A stretch of DNA of 64,000 nt from a bacterium (GTDB lineage Bacteria; Bacillota; Clostridia; Christensenellales; Aristaeellaceae): the NCBI GenBank assembly GCA_004563405.1, contig SFTH01000002.1, positions 85,080 to 149,079 of the forward strand, given 5' to 3'. The position numbers and the translations under genes are program-made. The notes beneath the pieces were generated by a model, which did no database searches, had not been told where the DNA came from, and worked only from the letters and a program-made list of their open reading frames with translations. Positions 23,098-30,586 of this stretch are shown here, in pieces. Positions within the stretch are counted from its first letter, which is position 1, and every line of letters starts with the position of its first letter.

Positions 23098-23113
23098 GTT
23101 AGGTTGAACTAAC
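23098..23113 (+). promoter_or_regulatory. operator site C, GTTAG-N6-CTAAC, before feoB
   Basis: GTTAG GTTGAA CTAAC, a perfect five-base dyad matching sites A and B, located 25 bases before the feoB start. No separate promoter is evident here, so it may act as a roadblock or mark an internal promoter. Confidence 0.55.
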
Positions 23114-23138
23114 ATCAAAGTTAAAGGAGGAACAGCTC

Positions 23139-25475
23139 ATGGCGATTCAAATTGCGCTGGCAGGCAATCCGAACTGTGGCAAGACCACCATGTTCAACGA
23201 CCTGACCGGCAGCAATCAATACGTCGGCAACTGGCCGGGCGTCACCGTGGAGAAGAAGGAAGGCCGTCTCAAGGGAGAAAAGGACATCGTCATTCAGGAT
23301 CTTCCCGGCATCTACTCCCTCTCCCCCTACACCCTCGAGGAAGTGGTTGCCCGCAGCTACCTGGTCAACGACAAGCCGGACGCCATTCTGAACATCGTGG
23401 ACGCGTCCAACATCGAGCGCAACCTGTATCTCACCACCCAGCTTGCGGAGCTGGGAATTCCAATGGTGGTGGCGCTGAACATGATCGACGTGGTGCGCAA
23501 GAACGGCGACCGCATTGATCTGCGGAAGCTGGGCGAGGCCTTGGGCTGCACCGTAGTGGAGACCTCCGCCCTCAAGGGCGAGGGCAGCCGGGACGCCGCG
23601 CTCAAGGCCGCCGAGCTGGCGAAGGCGGGGGCAAAGCGGGAGCTCCCCCATGTGTTCGCGGGCAGCGTCGAGCACGCGCTGGCGCACATTGAGGATCTGA
23701 TCACCCACAACGACGGCCAGCAGGCCGTGCACCACCATCACGCCGACGGCAGCACCCACGAGGGCGGCATCGTCGCGGCAAACCTCTCCCGCTGGTACGC
23801 CATCAAGCTGTTCGAACGGGACGAGAAGGTGCTCGCGGAGCTGAACCTGCCCGAGGACATCAAGGCGGCCATCGAGGAGACCATCGCCGACTGCGAGCGG
23901 GAGATGGACGACGACTCCGAGTCCATCATCACCAACCAGCGCTACGCCTGGATCAGCCGCATCATCTCCACCTGCGTCAAAAAGGGCCGCGCCAAGGGCA
24001 CGCTGACCGCCTCCGACAAGATCGACCGCATCGTCACCAACCGCATTCTGGCGCTGCCGATCTTCGTGGTGGTCATGTTCCTGGTGTACTACATATCCGT
24101 CACCACCATCGGAACCATCGTCACCGATTTCACCAACGACACCTTCGTCGCCGCCTGGATTCAGGAGCCCGTGATGGCATGGCTGGAAAACATCGGCTGC
24201 GCGGGCTGGCTGGTCGGCCTGATCGGCGACGGCATCATCGGCGGCGTGGGCGCGGTCATCGGCTTTGTGCCGCAGATGCTAGTGCTGTTCTTCCTGCTGG
24301 CCATCCTGGAGGACGTGGGCTACATGTCCCGCATTGCCTTCATCATGGACCGCATCTTCCGCAAGTTCGGCCTCTCCGGCAAGAGCTTCATCCCCATGCT
24401 GATCTCCTCCGGCTGCGGCGTGCCCGGCGTAATGGCCAGCCGCACCATCGAGCAGGACCGGGACCGCAAGATGACCATCATGACCACCACCTTCATCCCC
24501 TGCGGCGCGAAGATGCCCATCATCGCGCTGATCGCGGGTGCGCTGTTCAACAACGCGGGCTGGGTGGCCACCGCCGCCTATTTCATCGGCGTGGCGGCCG
24601 TCATCTTCTCCGGCATCGTGCTCAAAAAGACCCGTCCCTTCGCAGGCGACCCGGCGCCGTTCGTCATGGAGCTCCCCTCCTATCACGCTCCCTCCTGGAA
24701 AAACGTGCTGCACAGCATGTGGGAGCGCGGCTGGAGCTTCATCAAGCGCGCGGGCACCGTGATTCTTCTCTCCTCCATACTCATCTGGTTGACCTCCAAC
24801 TATGGCTGGGCGCCTGCGAAGGTGGAAGCCGGGGTTGAGGGCGACGCCGCCGTCGCAGCGGAAACCGTCGAAACCGTCGAGAGCGGCAAGCTGGTCTTCG
24901 GCGCGGTGGAAAACAGCGACGAGAGCATTCTGGGGCGCGTGGGCGGCTTCGTCTCCCCCGTGTTCGAACCCCTGGGCTTCGGCGACTGGAAACCCACGGT
25001 GGCGACCGTCATGGGCCTCGTGGCCAAGGAGGAGGTCGTCAACGTCTTCGGCGTGCTCTACGACACGGATACCGATGACATGGACACCGCCACCCTGCTG
25101 GACGAGGGCGACGACGCGCAGATCGAGAGCGGCCTGTCTCCCATCGCACAGGGCTTCAATGAGACCAGCAACGGCCACGGCAGGCTCGCCGCCTTCGCCT
25201 TCATGCTGTTCAACCTCCTGTGCGCGCCCTGCTTCGCCGCCATCGGCGCAATCCGGCGCGAGATGAACAGCGCGAAGTGGACCTGGTTCGCCATCGGCTA
25301 TCAGTGCATCTTCGCCTACGCCGTGGCGCTGGTGGTCTACCAGCTGGGCCTGCTGTTCGCGGGAGCGGGCTTCACCCTCGCCACAACCGTCGCGCTGGTC
25401 GTGCTGGCCTTCATGCTCTACATGCTCCTGCGCAGGAACCGCTACGACGAAAACCATCTCTCCCGGAACGTGTAA
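23139..25475 (+). CDS. feoB: Ferrous iron transporter FeoB
   Basis: A 778-residue membrane GTPase for Fe(II) uptake. The N-terminal G domain has G1 GNPNCGKTT (9-17), G2 region VGNWPGVTVEKK, G3 DLPGIYSL and G4 NMID; a helical GDI-type domain follows, then the multi-helix channel region with two Gate motifs (SGCGVPGVMASRT near 425 and CAPCFAAIGAIRRE near 695). Start ATG 23139 follows AAAGGAGG. A His-rich stretch (VHHHHADGST, about 203) lies in the soluble linker. The gene is followed by a FeoB-associated Cys-rich peptide. Expression is probably repressed by iron through the GTTAG sites. Confidence 0.97.
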   Translation: MAIQIALAGNPNCGKTTMFNDLTGSNQYVGNWPGVTVEKKEGRLKGEKDIVIQDLPGIYSLSPYTLEEVVARSYLVNDKPDAILNIVDASNIERNLYLTTQLAELGIPMVVALNMIDVVRKNGDRIDLRKLGEALGCTVVETSALKGEGSRDAALKAAELAKAGAKRELPHVFAGSVEHALAHIEDLITHNDGQQAVHHHHADGSTHEGGIVAANLSRWYAIKLFERDEKVLAELNLPEDIKAAIEETIADCEREMDDDSESIITNQRYAWISRIISTCVKKGRAKGTLTASDKIDRIVTNRILALPIFVVVMFLVYYISVTTIGTIVTDFTNDTFVAAWIQEPVMAWLENIGCAGWLVGLIGDGIIGGVGAVIGFVPQMLVLFFLLAILEDVGYMSRIAFIMDRIFRKFGLSGKSFIPMLISSGCGVPGVMASRTIEQDRDRKMTIMTTTFIPCGAKMPIIALIAGALFNNAGWVATAAYFIGVAAVIFSGIVLKKTRPFAGDPAPFVMELPSYHAPSWKNVLHSMWERGWSFIKRAGTVILLSSILIWLTSNYGWAPAKVEAGVEGDAAVAAETVETVESGKLVFGAVENSDESILGRVGGFVSPVFEPLGFGDWKPTVATVMGLVAKEEVVNVFGVLYDTDTDDMDTATLLDEGDDAQIESGLSPIAQGFNETSNGHGRLAAFAFMLFNLLCAPCFAAIGAIRREMNSAKWTWFAIGYQCIFAYAVALVVYQLGLLFAGAGFTLATTVALVVLAFMLYMLLRRNRYDENHLSRNV

Positions 25476-25494
25476 AAAGTGAGGAGGCAAACCT

Positions 25495-25653
25495 ATGGCA
25501 ACGTGGATTGTGGGCGGCATCGTCGCGCTGGTTGTGGCGGCGGTTGTCTGGAAAATGATTCGTGACAAGCGCGTCGGCAGGGGTGCGTGCAGCTGCGGCG
25601 GCGACTGCTCCTGCTGCCACGGCTGCGCAGGAGAACCCTCCGACAAAAACTGA
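25495..25653 (+). CDS. FeoB-associated Cys-rich membrane protein
   Basis: A 52-residue peptide: one transmembrane helix (about 4-24, WIVGGIVALVVAAVVWKMI), a basic stretch (RDKRVGRG), then a cysteine-rich tail (ACSCGGDCSCCHGCAG). This is the standard form of the FeoB_associated family found 3' of feoB in Bacillota. ATG at 25495 follows GAGGAGG by eight bases, and it lies 19 bases after feoB. Its role is not established; iron handover or redox protection at the membrane is a reasonable guess. Confidence 0.9.
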   Translation: MATWIVGGIVALVVAAVVWKMIRDKRVGRGACSCGGDCSCCHGCAGEPSDKN

Positions 25654-25694
25654 CCCTCCGCCCCCCGGAGCGAATTCGGGAAACAAATGCCAAA

Positions 25695-25738
25695 GCGCCG
25701 TCCGGCAGATCGCATGCCGGGCGGCGCTCCCCTTTTTC
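25695..25738 (+). terminator. intrinsic terminator of the feo operon
   Basis: Stem GCGCCGTCCGGCA (25695-25707) / TGCCGGGCGGCGC (25715-25727) followed by a C-rich stretch and five T residues (25733-25737). Confidence 0.8.
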
Positions 25739-25749
25739 GCGGGCGCGCG

Positions 25750-25938
25750 TCAGTGGCGCTGCTCCTCCAGTAGATCCCGCACGAGCACCTGAATGAACTC
25801 CCTGCATTTTCCACAGCCCGTGCCGAATCGGAGGCGCTTCTCCACCTCCTCATAGCTGGAGGCGCCCTGCCGGATGGCGTCCTCGATCATGCCGTAGGTC
25901 ACGTCCTTGCAGCTGCAGGCCAGTTTTTCCCGCTTCAT
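25750..25938 (-). CDS. BFD-like [2Fe-2S] ferredoxin-type protein
   Basis: A 62-residue stand-alone BFD-fold domain. Four cysteines in the family spacing bind a [2Fe-2S] cluster: CSC (residues 8-10) and CGKC within FGTGCGKCREFI (near 45). Bacterioferritin-associated ferredoxin reduces stored iron for release in Gram-negative bacteria; in Bacillota similar small proteins accompany diverse redox enzymes. ATG at 25938 follows a GGGAGG site. It faces the feo operon tail to tail. No ferritin gene is visible, so its partner is unknown, though the iron context is suggestive. Confidence 0.85.
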   Translation of the reverse strand: MKREKLACSCKDVTYGMIEDAIRQGASSYEEVEKRLRFGTGCGKCREFIQVLVRDLLEEQRH

Positions 25939-26049
25939 GTTTTTCCCTCCCCTGCGTTTTTCCCTTATTATACCAGCAATGCCATCCCCGCACAATCGCC
26001 GCGCGGGCGCCCTTGCACGGGCCCGCAGTTCTGCGCTCGTCAAAGCACC

Positions 26050-26085
26050 GGAGGGCTCCTGCGCGGCAATGCGCTGGAGCCCTCC
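26050..26085 (-). terminator. hairpin after the symporter gene, possible terminator
   Basis: GGAGGGCTCC (26050-26059) and GGAGCCCTCC (26076-26085) form a perfect 10-pair stem just past the symporter stop on the minus strand. The following T tract is short (GCTTTG). Confidence 0.6.
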
Positions 26086-26119
26086 GATGCAGTTTCACCT
26101 TTTACAGGAAAGGATTGCG

Positions 26120-27343
26120 TCACGCGGCCTTCTTGCGGGCGCTGCGCTTCTCCTCGATCTTCGAGACGACGACTGCGCAGGATGCGTCGCCGACGATGTT
26201 GAGGGTGGTGCGACCCATGTCGAAGATCTTGTCCACGCCATAGATCAGGGCGATGCCCTCCACCGGCAGACCGACCGCCTCCAGAACCATGGCCAGCATG
26301 ATCATGCCCGCGCCGGAGACGCCGGCGGTGCCGATGGAGGCCAGGGTCGCGGTGAGCACCACGGCGAGCATCTGGCTCAGGTTCAGCGTCACGCCGTAGC
26401 AGGTGGCGATGAAGATGGTGGCCACACCCATGTAGATGGCGGTGCCGTCCATGTTGATGGTCGCGCCCAGGGGCAGGATGAAGGAGCTGTACTCCGGGTT
26501 CGCGCCCATCTTGTCAGAGCACTCCTTGGTCAGCGGCAGCGTGGCCACGGAGGAAGTGCTGGTGAAGGCGAAGATGATCGCGGGAATCATGTTCTTGAAG
26601 AAGGTCACGGGATTCATGCCCGCAATGGACTTCACTGCGACGGAGTAGACGATGAACATGTGCAGGATGTATCCGAGGTACGCCACGCCCAGGACGATGG
26701 CCAGGGAGCCCACGATGGCGGGGCCGTTGACGGCGACCACGTTCACCATCAGGCAGAACACGCCGATGGGAGAGCACTTGATGATCAGCATCATGATCTT
26801 CATGAACACCTCGTAGGCGCTCTCGACCACAGTGACCATCGGCTGCGCCTTCTCGCCCACCAGCAGGATGCCCGCGCCGATGAACAGCGCGATTACGATC
26901 ACCTGAAGCATGGTGGCGTTCACCAGCGGAGCCCACAGGTTGCTGGGGAAGATGTTCACGATGGTATCCATGAAGTTGGAGGAATTGGCCGTATATTCCG
27001 CGCCGGTGGTGTCCAGCAGCGGGAACGCGCCCTTGAAGATGTTGGCCACGGCCAGACCGATCACGATGGCGATCAGGGTGGTGATCATGTAGTAGACGAT
27101 GGTCTTCCAGCCGATGGCGCCCACCTTTTTGATGTCCTTCATGGAGATCATGCCGCAGATCAGGCTCAGCAGCACGATGGGCACGACGATGAACTTCAGC
27201 AGGTTGATGAAGATGGTTCCGATGGGCTTGATGTACTGGGTGGTGAGCTCAGGCTTGCCCAGGAAGCACAGACCCACGAGGATACCGGCCACCATGGCGA
27301 TGAAGATCCACGCGGCCAAACCGAGCTTTTTCCTGTTTTTCAT
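26120..27343 (-). CDS. Dicarboxylate/amino acid:cation symporter (DAACS family)
   Basis: A 407-residue secondary transporter with the GltPh-type fold: eight helices and two re-entrant loops. The first hairpin carries FAFTSTSSVATLPL (about 285), the second includes TAGVSGAGMIM, and the substrate/sodium region has LGATINMDGTAIYM and IVGDASCAVV. It imports glutamate, aspartate, C4-dicarboxylates or small neutral amino acids (as SstT does) with H+ or Na+; the exact substrate cannot be fixed. Start ATG at 27343, after a GGGGGAAT site, is preferred over TTG at 27361. It is a single-gene unit. Confidence 0.92.
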   Translation of the reverse strand: MKNRKKLGLAAWIFIAMVAGILVGLCFLGKPELTTQYIKPIGTIFINLLKFIVVPIVLLSLICGMISMKDIKKVGAIGWKTIVYYMITTLIAIVIGLAVANIFKGAFPLLDTTGAEYTANSSNFMDTIVNIFPSNLWAPLVNATMLQVIVIALFIGAGILLVGEKAQPMVTVVESAYEVFMKIMMLIIKCSPIGVFCLMVNVVAVNGPAIVGSLAIVLGVAYLGYILHMFIVYSVAVKSIAGMNPVTFFKNMIPAIIFAFTSTSSVATLPLTKECSDKMGANPEYSSFILPLGATINMDGTAIYMGVATIFIATCYGVTLNLSQMLAVVLTATLASIGTAGVSGAGMIMLAMVLEAVGLPVEGIALIYGVDKIFDMGRTTLNIVGDASCAVVVSKIEEKRSARKKAA

Positions 27344-27376
27344 GATATTCCCCCTCTGCAAAAAATAGACACCTTG

Positions 27377-27405
27377 ATTATACCGTAAAAAACATATTTT
27401 GTATA
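27377..27405 (-). promoter_or_regulatory. promoter of the symporter gene
   Basis: Minus-strand TATACA (27400-27405), 17-base spacer and perfect TATAAT (27377-27382). Confidence 0.6.
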
Positions 27406-27568
27406 CGGTTTCTTAGCGGAATCATCGAATTTTCTTTGATTTATTTCATGTTTTACGGCATAAATCGGCGGAATTTGCATCAAAAGATGCACATCAATGT
27501 ATAAATATACCGCGATCCGTCGTTTTGACCGCGCTCCGTTGCGCGCCGGTTAATTCTCGCGCCGCCCA
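27406..27568. other. AT-rich divergent intergenic region with a small dyad
   Basis: No gene is supported between the symporter promoter and the TetR promoter. It is distinctly AT-rich and contains a TGCATC (27476-27481) AAAA GATGCA (27486-27491) dyad that could be an operator. Nothing else is recognised. Confidence 0.45.
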
Positions 27569-27597
27569 TTGACAGTTGTGTGCGCCTGCGCTATACT
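27569..27597 (+). promoter_or_regulatory. promoter of the TetR-led operon
   Basis: Perfect TTGACA (27569-27574), 17-base spacer and TATACT (27592-27597). Immediately downstream (27600-27641) are repeated AACATAGTT-type elements around a GTTTTAAAAC palindrome, a plausible autoregulatory TetR operator. Confidence 0.75.
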
Positions 27598-27652
27598 AAA
27601 ACATAGTTGCAGAACATAGTTTTAAAACAGTTGTTTTTAAGGAGGATGTACA

Positions 27653-28288
27653 ATGCCGCCCAAACCAAAGTTCACCCGGGAGGAAGTTGCCGCCGCCGCG
27701 CTCCAGATCATCCGGGAGGCAGGCGTGGACGCGCTGACTGCGCGCAGCCTCGGTGCGCGCCTCGGAACCTCCGCCCGGCCCATCTTCACGCTGTTCAAGG
27801 GCATGGACGAGGTCCGCTGGGCCGCGCGCGAGCTGGCGATGCGGAAATTTGAGGCCTACATCGGGGACTATGAGGCGTACACCCCGGCGTTCAAGCGCGT
27901 CGGCATGCAGATGGTCTCCTATGGAATTCACGAACCGGAGCTCTATAAGCTGCTGTTCATGCAGGAGCGCCCCGCGGGCCATCGCTTCGAGGATGCGCTC
28001 CGCGAGATGGGCGGCATGGCGGACACCTGTACCCGACTGATCGAGCGGGATTACCACATGACCCACGCCCAGGCCCGGACGCTGTTCGAGCAGATGTGGG
28101 TGCACGCCTTTGCCATGGGCGCGCTCTGCGCCCTGAAAGTCTGCGACTTCACACAGGAGGAGATCTCCCAAAGTCTCGGCCAGGTGTTCGTCGGCCTGGG
28201 CATGGCCATCCACTCGGGCCGCCTGGAGGAGTCCATTCGCCAGCCGGTCCGGGACGGCCATGCGCCGAAGGGAGGCCCCGCGCAATGA
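27653..28288 (+). CDS. TetR/AcrR-family transcriptional regulator
   Basis: A 211-residue repressor-type protein. The N-terminal helix-turn-helix (about 8-55) reads REEVAAAALQIIREAGVDALTARSLGARLGTSARPIFTLFKGMDE in outline, with the recognition helix in GTSARPIFTLF. The C-terminal ligand domain (60-200) is unassigned. ATG at 27653 follows AAGGAGG. It leads a tightly packed operon (the next gene overlaps as ATGA), so it probably controls its own operon through the AT-rich dyad between promoter and start. The inducer is unknown. Confidence 0.88.
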   Translation: MPPKPKFTREEVAAAALQIIREAGVDALTARSLGARLGTSARPIFTLFKGMDEVRWAARELAMRKFEAYIGDYEAYTPAFKRVGMQMVSYGIHEPELYKLLFMQERPAGHRFEDALREMGGMADTCTRLIERDYHMTHAQARTLFEQMWVHAFAMGALCALKVCDFTQEEISQSLGQVFVGLGMAIHSGRLEESIRQPVRDGHAPKGGPAQ

Positions 28289-28698
28289 AGCGAATCTGGC
28301 TGCTCCTGCTCGCGCTCGCACTGCTCTGCAGCTGCGCCGCGAAGCCGGCGTTCAACGGCAGCCGCATCATGAACGCGGATCTCTTTGAAATGGAGTACAC
28401 CGCCCTCAACGGCACCATCTCCCACACGCTGGAGCTTCACGACGGCGACGTCCTCGACGTGTACATCGAAGACATCGCCGGTCGCCTGGATGCGAGCGTC
28501 CGGCCGGAGGGCGGCGCGCCCATCTACCGCGGCGCGGACATACCCGACGCCCGCTTTCAGCTGCCCATCTCCGAGGGTGGCCGCTATGAAATCTCCGTGA
28601 CCGGCGACGGAGCCCGGGGAAGCGTGCGCTTTGCGCGCGTCCGATCCGAAGCCGCGGCTCCGGATTCACAGTTCACCGACAGGACAAAGGAGGATTGA
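28285..28698 (+). CDS. Small lipoprotein of unknown function
   Basis: A 137-residue putative lipoprotein: basic start MKRIW, hydrophobic core, and lipobox LCSC with lipidated Cys at about 17. The mature part is a small beta-rich domain (HTLELHDGDVLDVYIEDIAGRL, then GRYEISVTGDGARGSVRF), the look of a surface-attached binding or C2-like domain; no family is named. ATG at 28285 overlaps the TetR stop (ATGA), so the two are translated together. It ends seven bases before the flavodoxin-fold gene. Function unknown. Confidence 0.75.
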   Translation: MKRIWLLLLALALLCSCAAKPAFNGSRIMNADLFEMEYTALNGTISHTLELHDGDVLDVYIEDIAGRLDASVRPEGGAPIYRGADIPDARFQLPISEGGRYEISVTGDGARGSVRFARVRSEAAAPDSQFTDRTKED

Positions 28699-28704
28699 TT
28701 TCCC

Positions 28705-29394
28705 ATGAAGATACTCGCCTTCAACGGAAGCCCCAAGCGGGAGGTCAGCGACACCCTGCACCTGACCCGCGCCTTTCTGGCGGGCATGGACGACTTTTGC
28801 GAAAACCGGACGCACCTGGTGCACGTCGCCGACTGCCACATCGAATTCTGCACCGGCTGCTTCTCCTGCATGCGCAACGGCGGCAACTGCATTCACGACG
28901 ACGACATGCGCGGCATCCTGGAGGAGATTCTCGCCTCCGACCTGCTGATCTTCAGCTTTCCGCTGTACTGCTACGGCATGCCCGCACCCCTCAAGGCGCT
29001 CATCGACCGCACCCTGCCCCTCTCCTCCCTGGCGATGCACAGGGTGGACGGCCGCTACGAACACGAAGCGCAGGCGGACTTTTCCCACCTGCGCTATGTG
29101 ATGATCAGCGGCTGCGGCTTCCCCAGCGGCAGCAACAACTTCGAGCCCATGGAGCAGCAATTCCGGCGCATGTTTCCCAACAACGCCACTGTGCTCACCG
29201 TGCCGGAATCGCCCATGTTCAGCGCCCCGGAGGCCGCGCCGGTCACGCGCCCCTTCCTGGAAAAGGTGCGCCGGGCGGGCTTTGAATACGCCCGAGACGG
29301 CGTAATCTCCGCAGCGACCCGCGCGGCGCTCTCCGTACCCATGATTCCCGAGGCGGACTATGTGGCCATCGCAAACGCCAGCGCGCGGGGATGA
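28705..29394 (+). CDS. NAD(P)H-dependent flavodoxin-fold oxidoreductase with iron-sulfur flavoprotein cysteine motif
   Basis: A 229-residue flavodoxin-like FMN protein. The N-terminal FMN loop is AFNGSPKRE (4-12). A compact cysteine cluster CTGCFSCMRNGGNC (about 51-64) matches the CxxCxxCx(4-7)C pattern of iron-sulfur flavoproteins (Isf), which carry a [4Fe-4S] cluster and reduce O2, peroxide or other acceptors. FSFPLYCYGMPAPLKALIDR is the usual phosphate-loop neighbour region. ATG at 28705 follows AAAGGAGG. It is third in the TetR operon. The substrate is unknown. Confidence 0.87.
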   Translation: MKILAFNGSPKREVSDTLHLTRAFLAGMDDFCENRTHLVHVADCHIEFCTGCFSCMRNGGNCIHDDDMRGILEEILASDLLIFSFPLYCYGMPAPLKALIDRTLPLSSLAMHRVDGRYEHEAQADFSHLRYVMISGCGFPSGSNNFEPMEQQFRRMFPNNATVLTVPESPMFSAPEAAPVTRPFLEKVRRAGFEYARDGVISAATRAALSVPMIPEADYVAIANASARG

Positions 29395-29407
29395 CGGAGG
29401 CGAACCC

Positions 29408-29872
29408 ATGATTCGAATCAACTGGGACGGCCTGTGCGCCGTGGCGATCCTGATGCTTCCCAACATCGCCTTCGCCCTTCGGGGAAGGGCGGGCTTTCAA
29501 AACCTCTGGCACAACCGCGCGGTGGAGCTCCTCGAACAGATCGGCCGCTTCGGCTGCTTCCTCTTCATGTTTCTGGAACTCCCGGCGCTGTGCCCGGGCT
29601 TCTGGTTTGCCGGCGGGCGCGCCGCCTACCGCATCGCCGGAGGCGCGCTGCTGCTGCTCTATTGCGCCGTCTGGATTGTGCTCTGGCGGCGCGATTGCCT
29701 GTTCCGCGCGGCGGCGCTCTCCGCACTGCCCTCCGCGCTGTTCCTGTGCTGCGGCGTCCTGACGCGCAACCTTCTCCTGAGCGCTGCCGCCCTCATCTTC
29801 GCCCCCTGCCACATCCTGCTGAGCGTCAAAAACGCCGCGCGAAAGCAGTCGGAACAGAGCAGCCATGCGTAA
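29408..29872 (+). CDS. Multi-pass membrane protein of unknown function
   Basis: A 154-residue integral membrane protein with about five hydrophobic stretches (WDGLCAVAILMLPNIAFAL, FGCFLFMFLELPAL, GGALLLLYCAVWIVLW, ALPSALFLCCGVL, and LLLSAAALIFAPCHILL). No family is recognised. ATG at 29408 follows GGAGG. It lies 13 bases after the flavodoxin-fold gene and overlaps the CDP-alcohol phosphotransferase gene by eight bases, so it belongs to the same operon and may work with that membrane enzyme. Confidence 0.72.
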   Translation: MIRINWDGLCAVAILMLPNIAFALRGRAGFQNLWHNRAVELLEQIGRFGCFLFMFLELPALCPGFWFAGGRAAYRIAGGALLLLYCAVWIVLWRRDCLFRAAALSALPSALFLCCGVLTRNLLLSAAALIFAPCHILLSVKNAARKQSEQSSHA

Positions 29873-30470
29873 ATCCCAGCTCCCCAACCTTCTGAGCGCG
29901 CTGCGCATCCCGCTTTCGCTGCTGCTGTTCGCCTTCGCGCCGGACTCGGCCCCCTTTCTCGCCCTCTATACTCTGTGCGGACTCAGCGACATGCTGGATG
30001 GCTTTCTTGCCCGCCACCTGAACTGCGCAAGTCCATTCGGCGCGCGGCTGGACAGCTTCGCGGACTTTCTCTTCTTCGCGGTCGCGGCGCTGCGCCTGCT
30101 GCCCGGGCTTCTGCCGCGCCTTACACCCCTCCTGTGGGCGGGCGCGTCGGGCGCGCTGCTCCTCCGGCTGGCCGGCTGCGCTGTGGCGCGGGCGCGCGGA
30201 GAGTCCCTTGCGCCGCTCCACAGCCGCCTGAACCGCCTGACCGGACTTCTTCTCTTTCTGCTTCCTCTGCTGCTCCCCACCCACGCCTTCGCGCCCATGG
30301 CCCACATTGCCTGCGCGTCGGCCCTTCTCTCTACCCTGGACGAGCTGTTCGCCCGCCTCCGCGGCGCTTCACCGATCCCGGTTCCCTTCGGCGGAGCGAA
30401 GGCGCGCGGCTCGGACGGAAAGCCCGCGCGCACCCGCCCCGCCCTGCGGCGAAGGGGGCGCAGGCGCTGA
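29865..30470 (+). CDS. CDP-alcohol phosphatidyltransferase family enzyme
   Basis: A 201-residue membrane enzyme with the complete family signature D-x2-D-G-x2-A-R-x8-G-x3-D-x3-D: D42, D45, G46, A49, R50, G59, D63 and D67 in SDMLDGFLARHL and GARLDSFADF. It transfers a phospho-alcohol from a CDP-activated donor to another alcohol, as in PgsA, PssA or cardiolipin-type synthesis; substrates cannot be told from sequence. Hydrophobic segments continue to about 155, followed by an unusual Arg/Pro-rich cytoplasmic tail ending RRRGRRR. It is the last gene of the TetR operon and separate from any visible phospholipid locus. Confidence 0.88.
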   Translation: MRKSQLPNLLSALRIPLSLLLFAFAPDSAPFLALYTLCGLSDMLDGFLARHLNCASPFGARLDSFADFLFFAVAALRLLPGLLPRLTPLLWAGASGALLLRLAGCAVARARGESLAPLHSRLNRLTGLLLFLLPLLLPTHAFAPMAHIACASALLSTLDELFARLRGASPIPVPFGGAKARGSDGKPARTRPALRRRGRRR

Positions 30471-30518
30471 TCAATCCCCCTGAACGCAGCCTTTGCTTGC
30501 CGGAAACCGCACAAAAAG

Positions 30519-30549
30519 TCGAGCATTTCTTCGTCCGGCGATGTAGAAT
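30519..30549 (+). promoter_or_regulatory. promoter-like element with 19-base spacer before the UvrA-like gene
   Basis: TCGAGC (30519-30524), 19-base spacer and TAGAAT (30544-30549). The same hexamers with the same 19-base spacing occur before the AraC gene at 32859-32889, and both continue TAGAATGGA. Long spacers are typical of activator-dependent promoters. Confidence 0.55.
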
Positions 30550-30586
30550 GGAGCACAAGTCTTATACGCTGAAAGGGGTTCATTCC

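Noticed and set aside
25907..27388. A 493-codon plus-strand frame
   Set aside because: Antisense to the symporter; very His/Asp/Gly-rich translation typical of a shadow of hydrophobic codons.
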